Below are positions 10,633-19,250 of a stretch of DNA of 64,000 bases, piece by piece (the first letter of the stretch is position 1; the number at the start of each line of letters is the position of its first letter). The position numbers and the translations under genes were made by a program. The stretch is from positions 124,001-188,000 of the forward strand of contig WOUR01000020.1 of assembly GCA_009772935.1 (NCBI GenBank), given 5' to 3'. This stretch comes from Rhodospirillaceae bacterium. GTDB lineage: Bacteria > Pseudomonadota > Alphaproteobacteria > Reyranellales > Reyranellaceae. A model generated the notes under the pieces. That model searched no databases. It was not told where the DNA came from and saw only the letters and a list, made by a program, of their open reading frames with translations.

Positions 10633-11514
10633 TCAGGGTCGAGGGGCAGGGTCGAGACCGGTCAGGGTGGGTTCGTCCAGGGACGGAAGCAGCTCGGGCC
10701 GGCCTGAATTCGCTGACTGCACGGCCAAGGACACCTGGCGATGGCAGTATTCCGCCAGCTTCTTGCGGTCGCCCAGGCGGTCGATGTCGATTGGCGGAAA
10801 GAAGGTCACCACCGCCTGCGTCTCGCCGAGGCAAACCATCTGCCAGAGATGCGGCACCAGATCGAGATCGCCGAACCAGGCGAAGAGCGGCCGCCAGTAG
10901 CGGCCGAGCGGGATGCCATCGAGGCGGGTGTAGGAGATCGCCACCGGCTGTACCACGATGGGCCTGTCGTCCCGCCGGAGTTGCGCCACGGCGAACAGGG
11001 CACTGCGGAAGGGCAGCACGCGCGTGCCGTCGCTGCTGGTCCCCTCGGGGAACAGCATCAGATTGTCGCCCGTGTTCAGCCGCTGCATCATCGCGTCGCG
11101 ACTGCTGCTGGTCTTGTTGGACCGTCGTTCGACGAAGATGGTGCGCTGGGCCTTGGCCAGGGTGCTGAAGAACGGCCACGTCGCCACCTCGGCCTTGGCG
11201 ACGAAGCAGCCGGGGATGAGGCCGCCCAGCACTTCGATATCGAGATAGGAGACGTGATTGCAGACGAACAGCGTCGGCGTGACCGTCGAGCGCTCGCCGT
11301 TCACCTTCACCTTGATGCCGAGGATCACGCAGACCATGCGATGATACATCACCGGCAGCCAGCGTATGACCGGCGTGACCCGCAAAGCCAGAGCCAGCAG
11401 ATGGAACGGCAGCATCACCAGCGTGAGCAGCAGATAGCTCAGGAGCCGAAACGCGCCACGCAGGGGAGAACCGATCCACGTCACGGCGAAAGGAACGTCC
11501 GCCGAGCTACTCAC
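10633..11514 (-). CDS. olsA: Lyso-ornithine lipid O-acyltransferase (PlsC family)
   Basis: Membrane-associated 1-acyl-glycerol-phosphate acyltransferase family protein, 293 aa. The acyltransferase box NHVSYLD (HX4D) and the substrate box [10 protein letters not shown] are intact, and an N-terminal hydrophobic segment covers about residues 20-50. It overlaps the OlsB-like gene by 8 nt and starts with GTG, so the two are probably translated together. OlsB makes lyso-ornithine lipid and OlsA adds the second acyl chain, so the pairing supports ornithine-lipid synthesis. A role in ordinary phosphatidic acid synthesis cannot be excluded. Confidence 0.82.
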   Translation of the reverse strand: MSSSADVPFAVTWIGSPLRGAFRLLSYLLLTLVMLPFHLLALALRVTPVIRWLPVMYHRMVCVILGIKVKVNGERSTVTPTLFVCNHVSYLDIEVLGGLIPGCFVAKAEVATWPFFSTLAKAQRTIFVERRSNKTSSSRDAMMQRLNTGDNLMLFPEGTSSDGTRVLPFRSALFAVAQLRRDDRPIVVQPVAISYTRLDGIPLGRYWRPLFAWFGDLDLVPHLWQMVCLGETQAVVTFFPPIDIDRLGDRKKLAEYCHRQVSLAVQSANSGRPELLPSLDEPTLTGLDPAPRP

Positions 11515-12349
11515 GCATCCCGCGTTCGTAGTGGCGGATGTACTTCTCCGTCACCAGCTCGGTCTTCACGATGATGAAGACGTCGGTGCTGTTGAACTCA
11601 TGATCGATCACGGCGCCGTCGCCGACGAAGCCGCCCAGCCGCAAGTAGCCCTTGATCAGCGGCGGCACCCGCGCCATCGCCTTGCGCGGGTCATAGCTGC
11701 CGCGCTCGAGCATATCCATGTTCACGTAGCGGCTGGGAAGCGCACGCACGCGGATTTCCGGCGGCGCGAGGTGGTTGTGATAAAGATAGGACAGCGCCTG
11801 GGCGTGCTGTTCCGGATCGATGCCCGGAAGGCTGGCACAGCCGAACATCACCTGGATGTTGTAGTGGTACGCATAGAGGGCGATGCCCCGCCATAGCATC
11901 TGCATGGTCGCCGTGTTGCGGGCGTCCCGTTCGATGCAGGATCGGCCGAGCTCGAGAACCTCGCCCGGATAGTCGATCATCTTCTGGATGTCGTATTCGG
12001 CGGACGAATAGAAGCGCCCCATCTTCGTCGCCGCAGCGCGACGGATCAGACGATAGGTACCGACGATTCCCTCAGGGCCCTCGCCGCGACGGCGGTCGAG
12101 CACCAGCAGGTGATCGCACACCTCGTCGAACGGATCGAAGTCACGGCGCAACGCCTTCATCTCCGGCGACGCCTGCGCCGTCATTTCTTCATAGAACACG
12201 CGGTAACGCAGCGCCTGCGCGGCCTCGATCTCCGCCGTCGTCTGGGCAAGGCGCACTTCAAAATCGCCAGCCACGACCTGCACGATCTCTCTGTTGGAGA
12301 CGGGCGGTCCAAGAAGCTCGGCTTCGCTGTCAACGCGGTCGATGCGCAT
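11507..12349 (-). CDS. olsB: L-ornithine N(alpha)-acyltransferase (GNAT, OlsB-like)
   Basis: Acyl-ACP-dependent N-acyltransferase of 280 aa belonging to the group often annotated hemolysin-like. Features include ALRYRVFYEEM, IVGTYRLI, ELGRSCIERDAR and FGCASLPGIDPEQHAQALSY, all typical of OlsB. It would transfer a 3-hydroxyacyl group to ornithine, the first step in the phosphate-free membrane lipid made by many alphaproteobacteria. The following olsA-like gene supports this. Ornithine lipids often rise under phosphate limitation, but I saw no convincing Pho box. A GC-rich inverted repeat lies just upstream. Confidence 0.85.
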   Translation of the reverse strand: MRIDRVDSEAELLGPPVSNREIVQVVAGDFEVRLAQTTAEIEAAQALRYRVFYEEMTAQASPEMKALRRDFDPFDEVCDHLLVLDRRRGEGPEGIVGTYRLIRRAAATKMGRFYSSAEYDIQKMIDYPGEVLELGRSCIERDARNTATMQMLWRGIALYAYHYNIQVMFGCASLPGIDPEQHAQALSYLYHNHLAPPEIRVRALPSRYVNMDMLERGSYDPRKAMARVPPLIKGYLRLGGFVGDGAVIDHEFNSTDVFIIVKTELVTEKYIRHYERGMRE

Positions 12350-12367
12350 GATAAATCCGCAAGGGGG

Positions 12368-12400
12368 CCGCCCCGATCATGGCCCCATTATCGGGGTGGC
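12368..12400. other. Inverted repeat in the fur-olsB gap
   Basis: Arms of 11 bases (GCCGCCCCGAT against ATCGGGGTGGC, one wobble mismatch) flank an 11-nt loop in the 66-nt gap between fur and olsB. No T-run follows on the minus strand. It could be a fur transcript 3' hairpin or an olsB leader structure. Confidence 0.4.
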
Positions 12401-12415
12401 GAGAGGCGCGTCCAC

Positions 12416-12853
12416 TTATTTTTGGCGGTCGGATTTCCCGTCCAGGGGAATGCCGTAGAGCTCCAGGCGATGTCCGACGAGCCGGTACCCGGCCTTCTCG
12501 GCGATCTTCCGCTGCAGCTCCTCGATCTCGTCGTTGTGGAATTCCACGACCTTTCCGCTCTGGATATCGATCAGGTGATCGTGGTGCTCGTCCGGCGTCT
12601 CCTCGTAGCGCGCCCGGCCATCGCCGAAATCGTGCTTGGCCAGGATTCCCGCCTCCTCGAACAACCGCACCGTCCGGTACACCGTGGCGATGGAGATGTT
12701 GGCGTCGATCGCGGTCGCGCGCCGATGCACGGCCTCCACATCGGGATGATCCGACGCCTCCGACAGGACGCGCGCGATCACGCGTCGCTGGTCGGTCATC
12801 TTGAGGCCGCGCTCTGCGCATAGGACTTCGAGTTTGGACTTTCGGTCTGGCAT
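12416..12853 (-). CDS. fur: Fur family metalloregulator (Fur/Mur)
   Basis: Metal-responsive repressor of 145 aa. The winged helix region ATVYRTVRLFEEAGI and the metal-binding stretch DEHHDHLIDIQSGKVVEF are clear. The C-terminal structural zinc CxxC pairs of gamma-proteobacterial Fur are missing (the first would fall at HLID), and the only Cys is in EVLCAERG. This is common in alphaproteobacterial Fur/Mur, which in several lineages senses manganese rather than iron. The neighbours rimI and tsaB upstream and olsBA downstream match the usual alphaproteobacterial locus. Confidence 0.9.
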   Translation of the reverse strand: MPDRKSKLEVLCAERGLKMTDQRRVIARVLSEASDHPDVEAVHRRATAIDANISIATVYRTVRLFEEAGILAKHDFGDGRARYEETPDEHHDHLIDIQSGKVVEFHNDEIEELQRKIAEKAGYRLVGHRLELYGIPLDGKSDRQK

Positions 12854-12897
12854 GCTTGCCTACCCTACACTGGCAGGCGTTCCGGGTATAGTTGGAC

Positions 12898-13131
12898 ATG
12901 TCCATACAGGTCGACCATGACATCGACATTACCGGCGAGGTCTGCCCCATGACCTTCGTCCGGACCAAGCTCCGGCTCGAGCGCATGCAGCCCGGGGAAA
13001 TCCTGGCGGTGCGCCTGCGCGGCGACGAGCCATTGCGCAATGTCCCTCGTGCCGCAAGGGACGAAGGCCATGCCATTCTGGGCATCGAGGCGGACGGCGA
13101 TGTCCACATCGTCACCATCCGGCGCGCCTGA
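12898..13131 (+). CDS. TusA-like sulfur-carrier/sulfurtransferase family protein
   Basis: Small protein of 77 aa with the TusA (SirA) fold signature ITGEVCPMTFVRTKLRLERM, including the CPxxxxR/K active-site cysteine motif, then LRNVPRAARDEGH. TusA proteins carry persulfide sulfur for tRNA thiolation, molybdenum cofactor synthesis or sulfur oxidation. The ATG at 12898 is chosen over a TTG six bases earlier. It lies divergent to fur, and its stop directly abuts the rimI stop (tgatca, 13129-13134). The specific partner is unknown. Confidence 0.85.
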   Translation: MSIQVDHDIDITGEVCPMTFVRTKLRLERMQPGEILAVRLRGDEPLRNVPRAARDEGHAILGIEADGDVHIVTIRRA

Positions 13132-13602
13132 TCAACCGAGATCGAGACGCATGATGGAGGCATCGACGGCGGGCCGGCCCAGTCGTGCATAGTAGCCGGC
13201 GCGGCGCCCGGCGGTCCTGAAGCCCAGCGAATCGTAGAGCGTGCGGGCGCCCGGATTATCCGCGCCGACTTCAAGGAAAAGTGTCCGGGCGCCGTCGTCC
13301 CGAACCCTGTCGACCACGGCCTCGAGAAGCAGACGGGCAGCCCCGCGGCGGCGATGGGCGGGATCGACGGCGACCGTGAGGAGTTCGGCCTCGTCGGCAA
13401 CCACGCGACAGATCGCCATGCCGATGTCGGAAGAGCCCTCCGTCAGCAGGAAGCCGGCGACACCCGGCGACGCCAGCAGCCCCGCAATGTCCTGACGCGT
13501 CCAGCCGCGCTCATCCAGGGGCTCGAACGCCTGGCGGTGCAGGTGCGCAGCCCGGTCGAGGTCGACGGCCCGCAGCGAATTGAGAACGAACCGGGCTCCC
13601 AT
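13132..13602 (-). CDS. rimI: RimI-like ribosomal protein alanine N-acetyltransferase (GNAT)
   Basis: GNAT acetyltransferase of 156 aa. The acetyl-CoA motif A reads ELLTVAVDPAHRRRGAARLLL, followed by LFLEVGADNPGARTLYDSLGF, which matches RimI. It would acetylate the N-terminus of ribosomal protein bS18, or other proteins. It follows tsaB on the same strand after 12 nt, the conserved tsaB-rimI pair. The assignment to RimI rests on sequence class plus this neighbour. Confidence 0.88.
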   Translation of the reverse strand: MGARFVLNSLRAVDLDRAAHLHRQAFEPLDERGWTRQDIAGLLASPGVAGFLLTEGSSDIGMAICRVVADEAELLTVAVDPAHRRRGAARLLLEAVVDRVRDDGARTLFLEVGADNPGARTLYDSLGFRTAGRRAGYYARLGRPAVDASIMRLDLG

Positions 13603-13614
13603 CCAATCGGCTCG

Positions 13615-14289
13615 TCACTCGACCGTACGGCGGGCGCCATCCGGCAGGGTGATGTTGACCCCGCGCAGGTAAAGCGGCCGGGGCGGGCCTTCGGCGCGGT
13701 TTCGGGCCCGCCACGCCTCGATCCCATCCACGAGGGCCAGGCGGCCGAGGACGACGGGGTCCGGCGGCCCCTCCTGGACGATCGCATCGATGCCGGCGGC
13801 CCGCAGGGACGCGGCAAGCGGAGCCACATCCTTGCCGACGATCAGGCATTTCTGGGCGCCGAGGCGGGCCGCGAGGTCTTTCGCGGTCACCGCGAACGGC
13901 GCTGGATCGTCGCCGATCGTGGCAAACCAGTCGCCGAGCTTGGTGTCGACGGCCGCGACGACCAGCCGGTCCGTTGCCGTCGCCTGGGCGCGCAGAACCG
14001 AGGTGGTCGTGATGCCGGCCAGAGGAATCCCGAGCCCGACCGCCAGGCCACGCGCGGCCGACAGGCCCACGCGCACGCCGGTGAAGCTGCCGGGCCCGGT
14101 CGTGACCGCGATCAGGTCGAGCGCGGTTCGCGCGATTCCCGTCCGTTCGAGCGCACCGGCGATCGCGGGCAGGAGCCGTGCCGCCTGGTCGCGCCCCTCC
14201 TCGAAGAGGCTCGCCAGGGAAACGCCGTTGCGTACGACCGCGACGCCCTGCCCGCTCACGGCGCAATCGAAGGCGAGGACGATGCTCAC
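13615..14289 (-). CDS. tsaB: tRNA threonylcarbamoyladenosine biosynthesis protein TsaB
   Basis: Non-catalytic partner of TsaD in forming t6A37 of ANN-decoding tRNAs. ASKHA-fold signatures include ILAFDCAVSGQGVAVV-like VLAFDCA near the start, AVTTGPGSFTGVRVGLSAARGLA and the C-terminal PLYLRG. The frame extends to an ATG at 14337, but the GTG at 14289 places the start right at the first beta strand (SIVLAFD), giving 224 aa. No clear Shine-Dalgarno supports either choice. It is divergent from ddpX. Confidence 0.9.
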   Translation of the reverse strand: MSIVLAFDCAVSGQGVAVVRNGVSLASLFEEGRDQAARLLPAIAGALERTGIARTALDLIAVTTGPGSFTGVRVGLSAARGLAVGLGIPLAGITTTSVLRAQATATDRLVVAAVDTKLGDWFATIGDDPAPFAVTAKDLAARLGAQKCLIVGKDVAPLAASLRAAGIDAIVQEGPPDPVVLGRLALVDGIEAWRARNRAEGPPRPLYLRGVNITLPDGARRTVE

Positions 14290-14346
14290 GAGCGGCGTCC
14301 GCGCGAGGCACTGGCGCGGGTGGAGGCGGCTGGGCATTCTGGTGTC

Positions 14347-14904
14347 ATGAAGCTCGACATTGTTGCGATCGCTCCGCCCGAATTCGACGTCGACGTGACG
14401 CTGGCCTATGCGACGGACGCAAATCTAACGGGGCGGCCGGTTTATCGGAACGCCGAATGCTGGCTGCACCGGGAGGCGGCCGACAAGCTCGCCGCCGCGA
14501 TCGATCTCGCCCGACCGCTGGGATACCGGCTGCGCATTTTCGACGCGCTGCGGCCGGTGGAAGCGCAGTGGGCGCTGTGGAACGTGAACCCCGACCCTGA
14601 GTTCATCGCCGATCCCCGTCGCGGCTCGCCCCACTCGCGCGGCGTGGCCGTCGACCTCAGCCTGCTCGACTCCGACGGAAACGAACTCGACATGGGCACC
14701 GCCTTCGATGCCTTTACGCCGCTCTCCCATCACGGACGCACCGACATCGCCGTCGAGGCGCAGCGCAACCGCCTGCTCCTCATGGGCCTGATGACCTCGG
14801 CAGGCTGGGACTTCTACCGCAATGAATGGTGGCACTATCAGCTTTTCGACGCGCGGCGCTATCCGCTGGTCGCCGATGCCGACCTGCCCCGTCCCATGAT
14901 GTGA
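14347..14904 (+). CDS. ddpX: D-alanyl-D-alanine dipeptidase (DdpX/VanX family)
   Basis: Zinc dipeptidase that splits free D-Ala-D-Ala, 185 aa. The zinc motif SPHSRGVAVDL (SxHxxGxAxD) and the catalytic EWWHYQ (ExxH) are both intact. The Arg-containing segment RIFDALRPVEAQ is typical of this family. No signal peptide is visible, so it is probably cytosolic, where such enzymes recycle cell-wall D-Ala. There is no VanA/VanH-like partner nearby, so I do not infer vancomycin resistance. The ATG at 14347 lies only 57 nt from the tsaB start on the other strand. Confidence 0.92.
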   Translation: MKLDIVAIAPPEFDVDVTLAYATDANLTGRPVYRNAECWLHREAADKLAAAIDLARPLGYRLRIFDALRPVEAQWALWNVNPDPEFIADPRRGSPHSRGVAVDLSLLDSDGNELDMGTAFDAFTPLSHHGRTDIAVEAQRNRLLLMGLMTSAGWDFYRNEWWHYQLFDARRYPLVADADLPRPMM

Positions 14905-14928
14905 CCGATGATGTAGCGTCAGGCTTGC

Positions 14929-16050
14929 TCAGAATCCGGAGAGCTTGGCGCCGTCGAAGTCGCGCAGATCGTTCTCGCGCATGATCTGGCGAACGAACTG
15001 CACGTAAGCCTGGCCACGCTCGGAATAGCGCAGCAGCGAGCCGATCAGGCGGAAGCCGTCCGGGTCCTCGCCGCGGGCGCGCATCGCCGCGCGCTCGTTG
15101 CGGAAGCCGGCATAGGCGGGATGAGTGTTGAGGTTGGCGACATAGGCGTCGGTCGCCTCGCCCACATCGGTGAAGGGCTGCGGCATGCCGGCGCCGGGCT
15201 TCCACGGCACCGAGACGCTGTGACGACCGACTGCCTGGATCTGTCCATAGAGGGCGTTGCCGTTACGCGCCGCGAACGACGTACCCCAACCCGATTCCAC
15301 GCCGCCCTGGGCGATCGCCATCGACGGCGGGACAATGTCGACGCGCCGGACCAGCTCGTCGAGCTTGTCTGGGGTCGTGTCGTAACGGTCGGCGAGATCA
15401 TCGAGCCAGATGCGCTCGATGGCCGTCAGCATCTGCGGCGCCGCTTCGAGCTTGTCGCGGAGATACAGCAGCTGTTCGCGATCGGCGAGGACGCGCTGGT
15501 TGACCTCGAGGACCACCGGCAGGATCGCCGTGATGAACAGCAACTTGCGCTCGTTGCCGTCCTTGCTGCCGAGATCGGCGGGCACCCGATCGACCTTGTA
15601 CGGCGGTACCGCCTCACCCTGGCGGACGTCGGTCAGCGTATAGGAAACGTCGCGGAAGAACCCGGCGAGTTCGTCGGCCGTGCGCGGGCTGATGGCACGT
15701 ACCTGGACCTGGCGGCGGACGGCGTTGCCCGGCGCCGCGAAGCGCCCGTGGCTGCCTGCGTCCTCACGCGTCGAACGATACGCCACATCCTCGGGCTCGC
15801 TCCATTCGTGGCGCACGAAGGTGAGCGCGGCGGGTTCGGCTTCCGGGACGAAGAGGGTCACCTGGTCGATTTCATGAGCCTCGGCACTCCCGACGCCAAA
15901 GGAAAGATAAGGCGCCGCATCGACCGTCGGCAGGGGCTTGTAGAGGATCACACCCGTTGCCAGCAGAGCGGCCCAGGCGGCGGGAAAAGCGTAATTGCGC
16001 CCACGTTCGATCGCGGGCCGTAACGTCAACTGCATGCCATACTCTTTCAT
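14929..16050 (-). CDS. Bax-like N-acetylglucosaminidase domain protein, membrane-anchored
   Basis: Predicted periplasmic peptidoglycan hydrolase of 373 aa with one N-terminal membrane helix (about residues 22-38). The C-terminal two thirds resemble the Bax/FlgJ-type glucosaminidase fold: SMAIAQGGVESGWGTS carries the likely catalytic Glu, followed by FAARNGNALYGQI and VANLNTHPAYAGFR. The region 130-230 is helical and may be a spacer. The first ATG (16050) is used; MQLTL at 16035 is equally plausible. It is convergent with ddpX, which also acts on cell-wall fragments. The exact bond cleaved is unproven. Confidence 0.82.
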   Translation of the reverse strand: MKEYGMQLTLRPAIERGRNYAFPAAWAALLATGVILYKPLPTVDAAPYLSFGVGSAEAHEIDQVTLFVPEAEPAALTFVRHEWSEPEDVAYRSTREDAGSHGRFAAPGNAVRRQVQVRAISPRTADELAGFFRDVSYTLTDVRQGEAVPPYKVDRVPADLGSKDGNERKLLFITAILPVVLEVNQRVLADREQLLYLRDKLEAAPQMLTAIERIWLDDLADRYDTTPDKLDELVRRVDIVPPSMAIAQGGVESGWGTSFAARNGNALYGQIQAVGRHSVSVPWKPGAGMPQPFTDVGEATDAYVANLNTHPAYAGFRNERAAMRARGEDPDGFRLIGSLLRYSERGQAYVQFVRQIMRENDLRDFDGAKLSGF

Positions 16051-16132
16051 TTGCGCGCACGAACGGGCTCTCGCGCGGGCCCGGGTGGGCCCGCGAACGC
16101 CATCTCAACGCGAACGCTTGAACGGAAGCGGC

Positions 16133-16681
16133 CTACTGGGCCGCTTGGACTTCCACCACTTCCGGCACGTAGTGCTTCAGAAGGTTCTCGATTCCCATCT
16201 TCAGCGTGGCCGTCGAACTCGGGCAGCCCGAGCAGGATCCCTGCATATGCAGGTAGACGATGCCGTCGCGGAAATCGTGAAAGACGATGTCGCCGCCGTC
16301 CTGGGCCACGGCGGGCCGGACGCGGGTGTCGAGAAGTTCCTTGATCTGGGCGACGACCTCGTCGTCGTCCGCCGCGACGGAAGCCGCCGCGTCCTGGTCG
16401 GCGATCACGGGATCGCCGGACGTGTAATGCTCCATGATGCCGCCGAGGATCGACGGCTTCATGATCTGCCAGTCCCGATCGGCCGTCTTGGTGACGGTCA
16501 CGAAGTCGGAGCCGAAGAACACGCGCTCGACGCCTTCAACCGCGAACAGCCTCTTGGCAAGCGGTGACGGCGTGGCGGCCTCGACGTTGGCGAAATCCGC
16601 CGTCCCCTTCTCCATGACCACCCGGCCAGGAAGAAACTTGAGGGTCGACGGATTGGGCGTCTGCTCGGTCTGGATAAACAA
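16133..16681 (-). CDS. nfuA: NfuA-type Fe-S cluster carrier (NifU-like)
   Basis: Iron-sulfur scaffold/carrier of 182 aa with an N-terminal Nfu_N domain (FIQTEQTPNPSTLKFLPG) and a C-terminal NifU domain (AQDGGDIVFHDF) carrying the cluster-ligating CxxC in GSCSGCPSS. I chose a TTG start at 16681 because GGAGGT lies six bases upstream and the product then begins at the conserved FIQTEQTP. The upstream ATG-started frame would add a non-conserved tail. A markedly AT-rich promoter region lies in front of it. Confidence 0.94.
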   Translation of the reverse strand: MFIQTEQTPNPSTLKFLPGRVVMEKGTADFANVEAATPSPLAKRLFAVEGVERVFFGSDFVTVTKTADRDWQIMKPSILGGIMEHYTSGDPVIADQDAAASVAADDDEVVAQIKELLDTRVRPAVAQDGGDIVFHDFRDGIVYLHMQGSCSGCPSSTATLKMGIENLLKHYVPEVVEVQAAQ

Positions 16682-16799
16682 ACCTACCTCCGGTTCGAAC
16701 GCTTCGGGCGGAGCCCTCGGCATCGCTCAGGCTGGGGATCAGGACGTCTCCATCCCCACTCGATGACTTCGGACGTAGGAACCGAGGGCAAGTCGATCA

Positions 16800-16925
16800 A
16801 GACGATTCTTGAGCGGCACTGTATAAATATTATGGAATAATGACATATTATCTACAAATATCAATTTGTTAGATTGCGAAATACCCATCGCAACCTTTAT
16901 GCTTCAATTGTACACAAAGAAGATT
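16800..16925. promoter_or_regulatory. AT-rich upstream region of nfuA
   Basis: In the 289-nt gap between uspA and nfuA, about 125 bp are strongly AT-rich against a GC-rich background. They contain a perfect ATTAT-GGA-ATAAT inverted repeat and a repeated ATATTAT. This is the likely promoter or silencer-binding region of nfuA. I could not match it to a known Irr, RirA or IscR box. Confidence 0.4.
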
Positions 16926-16970
16926 TGCGCGCAGATCGCCGCATCGCGAACGACAAACCATGCGCACGGG

Positions 16971-17453
16971 TCATGAGATTGCGTCGATCTCCGCCTCGGT
17001 CAGAGCGCCTGGAACGATGGTCAGAGGGATACGAAGCTGTGCGCCCGACTTTCCGGTGAAGGCCGTCACCAGCGGCCCCGGCCCGTCGCTGCCCGAGGCA
17101 CTGCCGAGAACCAGGACAGAGATCGAGCGGTCCTCGCCGAGGAGCTTCGCGAGCTCATCGCGGCTCTTGCCTTCGCGGATGTAGATTGAGGGAGGCTGAC
17201 CGGTCATCGAGACCGCCACATCGGCGTGCTGGGCCACCACGGTCTCGGCCTGCTGACGCGCTTCCTCGCGCATCAGCTCGACCACGGATCCCCATTGCTG
17301 GCCCTCGGGCGGATCCATGACGTAGAGCATCGCGACGCGGCCGCCGGTGCGCTTGGCGCGGCGGCAGGCGTAGCGCAGGGCATTGCGCATTTCCGGACTC
17401 TCGTCGACGACGACCAGGAAGACGCGTTCGCCGGTCTTGAGCTGCTCGTTCAT
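16971..17453 (-). CDS. Universal stress protein (UspA family)
   Basis: Single-domain UspA-fold protein, 160 aa. It begins FLVVVDESPEMRNALRYACRRAKRTGG and carries the ATP-type loop VLVLGSASGSDGPGPLVTAF near residues 115-135 (GxxG-9x-G[S/T] region). SD GGGAGAGG precedes the ATG at 17453. The upstream neighbours are TIGR02186, TauE/SafE and DUF2333 on the same strand with small gaps, so it probably belongs to that operon. The precise stress or membrane role is not predictable. Confidence 0.88.
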   Translation of the reverse strand: MNEQLKTGERVFLVVVDESPEMRNALRYACRRAKRTGGRVAMLYVMDPPEGQQWGSVVELMREEARQQAETVVAQHADVAVSMTGQPPSIYIREGKSRDELAKLLGEDRSISVLVLGSASGSDGPGPLVTAFTGKSGAQLRIPLTIVPGALTEAEIDAIS

Positions 17454-17473
17454 GGCCCCTCTCCCATTGATTT

Positions 17474-18319
17474 CTAGAGACGCCGCATGACGGCGCCGCC
17501 CAGCCACCCGACCAGCAGCGCCATCAGGATCGCGCCCACCCCGTACAGGGCGCCCTCGTGCGCCGACCATCCTGCGAGCTGGGCACTGAAGCCCACCTTG
17601 CCGACCGGCAGCGGCCGCGACACGGCCGCAACGATCTTCCCCTCCCGCAACAGATAGACCCGGATGTCGTACACCCCTTCCGGCAGCCGCGACGGGAAGG
17701 GCAGGTCGACACGAAACAGCCGGCCGGCCTGCACCGTCACTTGGCCGATGGCCGCAGGGTAGAGGCCCTCGCGCCGCTTCACCTCGACGAGGCCGGCGCG
17801 GAAGCGCGCCAGCTCCGCGGCGTCGCGGGGCGTCGCCGGCTTCAGGCTGGACAACCGGTCCTCGAGCGACAGGATCTCGCCGCCGGCGCCACGCGCCAGC
17901 AGACGCTGCAGCGGCTGGCTGGCCGCGATGGCGTAATAGGCCGGCACGTCGTCGAACGCCTGCCGGCCGGTGTTGAGCCAGATCCCCAGGAAGCGCTGCT
18001 TGCGCATCACCGTCTCGCGCGCGGGCGGACCGGCCACGACCACAACGATCTCGCCGGGCGGGTCGAACATGCCGAACAGCAGGATACTCTCGCCCTGGAA
18101 GGCGGAGGTGATCGACACGCGGGCCCGCGAGAGATCCATGATCAGATCGGGCGTCGTGGGCTCGTTCGGCACGGACGGCGGTGCGATGGCGTCGGGCGGC
18201 CCGCCAATGGTCGGCGCCGGCAGGGCTCCCGGCGCCGCCTCCAGGCGCGGACCCTGGGCCAGGGCACCGGTCGCGCCGACGAGAACGGCGAGGCACGCGA
18301 GGAGGCCCAGCGACCTCAC
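17474..18319 (-). CDS. TIGR02186 family membrane-anchored exported protein
   Basis: Protein of 281 aa with an N-terminal signal peptide (LGLLACLAVLVGATGALAQ) and a C-terminal membrane helix (about residues 255-275, GVGAILMALLVGWLGG) ending in MRRL, so most of it should lie in the periplasm. Segments such as ILLFGMFDPPGEIVVVVAGP and GVYDIRVYLLREGKIV are typical of the alphaproteobacterial TIGR02186/Alph_Pro_TM family. Its GTG start overlaps the TauE/SafE stop (GTGA), implying coupled translation and perhaps a shared complex. Function is not established. Confidence 0.8.
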   Translation of the reverse strand: MRSLGLLACLAVLVGATGALAQGPRLEAAPGALPAPTIGGPPDAIAPPSVPNEPTTPDLIMDLSRARVSITSAFQGESILLFGMFDPPGEIVVVVAGPPARETVMRKQRFLGIWLNTGRQAFDDVPAYYAIAASQPLQRLLARGAGGEILSLEDRLSSLKPATPRDAAELARFRAGLVEVKRREGLYPAAIGQVTVQAGRLFRVDLPFPSRLPEGVYDIRVYLLREGKIVAAVSRPLPVGKVGFSAQLAGWSAHEGALYGVGAILMALLVGWLGGAVMRRL

Positions 18320-19242
18320 GGCAACACCTCGCGGGTGCCCAGCGAATAGAGCGAGCTGGGGGTGCGCAACAGCTCCGTCAGCAGTTCGGCGGCCACCAGC
18401 AGGATCAGGAGCGACATCAGGGCGCGTAGCGCCACGCCCGGCAGCTTGGCGGCCAGCCGGGCGCCGATCGGCGCACCGACGACGCCGCCCAGGATCAGCA
18501 GCAGCGCCAGCACGACGTCGACGGTGCCGTTGGTCGCGGCCTGCAGGAAGGTTACGTTGGCGGCGACGAACAGGATCTGGAAGTTCGACGTGCCGATCAC
18601 CACCGCCGTGGGCATGCCCAGCAGGTAGATCATGGCCGGCACCAGCACGAAGCCGCCACCGACGCCCAGGATCGCCGACAGGATACCGATGATGAAGCCC
18701 AGCCCGATCGGCAGCAGCGCGCTGATGTAGAGCTTCGACTTGTAGAAGCGCAGCTTCAGCGGCAGGCGGTGCACGAGATAGTGGGTATGGAGCTTGCCGC
18801 GCGGCCCGTCGGGATTGCGCCGACGCTTGAAATAGGTGCTGAGACTCTCGAACATCATCAGCAGGCCGATGGTCGACAGCATCACGACATAGAGCACCGC
18901 GATGACGAAATCGATCTGGCCGATGCGCTTCAGGTAGGTGAACAGCCAGACGCCGGCCGACGATCCGAGCATGCCGCCCGCCAGCAGGACCAGCCCCATG
19001 CGCAGGTCGACATTGCCGCGCCGCCACTGCACCTGCAGCGAGGAGATCGAGTTGGCTACCACCTGGTTGGCCTGGCTGGCGACCGCGACGGCCGGCGGGA
19101 TACCGACGAAGATCAGCAGCGGCGTGGCCAGAAACCCGCCGCCGACGCCGAACATGCCCGACAGAAGGCCCGCTGCGGCGCCGAGGCCCAGCAGCAGGAA
19201 CACGTTCATCGACAGCTCGGCGATGGGGAGATAGATCTCCAC
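18316..19242 (-). CDS. TauE/SafE (TSUP) family sulfite/anion exporter
   Basis: Integral membrane protein of 308 aa with about eight or nine helices and the two family repeats, each with a GxGGG motif (SGMFGVGGGFLATP near residue 30 and SAILGVGGGFVLVPA near 190). TSUP proteins are predicted to move sulfite, sulfonates or other sulfur-containing anions. Translational coupling to TIGR02186 downstream and close spacing to DUF2333 upstream (8 nt) define a cluster seen in other alphaproteobacteria. Substrate is inferred only at family level. Confidence 0.9.
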   Translation of the reverse strand: MEIYLPIAELSMNVFLLLGLGAAAGLLSGMFGVGGGFLATPLLIFVGIPPAVAVASQANQVVANSISSLQVQWRRGNVDLRMGLVLLAGGMLGSSAGVWLFTYLKRIGQIDFVIAVLYVVMLSTIGLLMMFESLSTYFKRRRNPDGPRGKLHTHYLVHRLPLKLRFYKSKLYISALLPIGLGFIIGILSAILGVGGGFVLVPAMIYLLGMPTAVVIGTSNFQILFVAANVTFLQAATNGTVDVVLALLLILGGVVGAPIGARLAAKLPGVALRALMSLLILLVAAELLTELLRTPSSLYSLGTREVLP

Positions 19243-19250
19243 GCGGCCGC

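Noticed and set aside
14347-14904. Vancomycin-resistance gene vanX
   Set aside because: The dipeptidase lacks VanH/VanA neighbours; cell-wall recycling is the simpler explanation.
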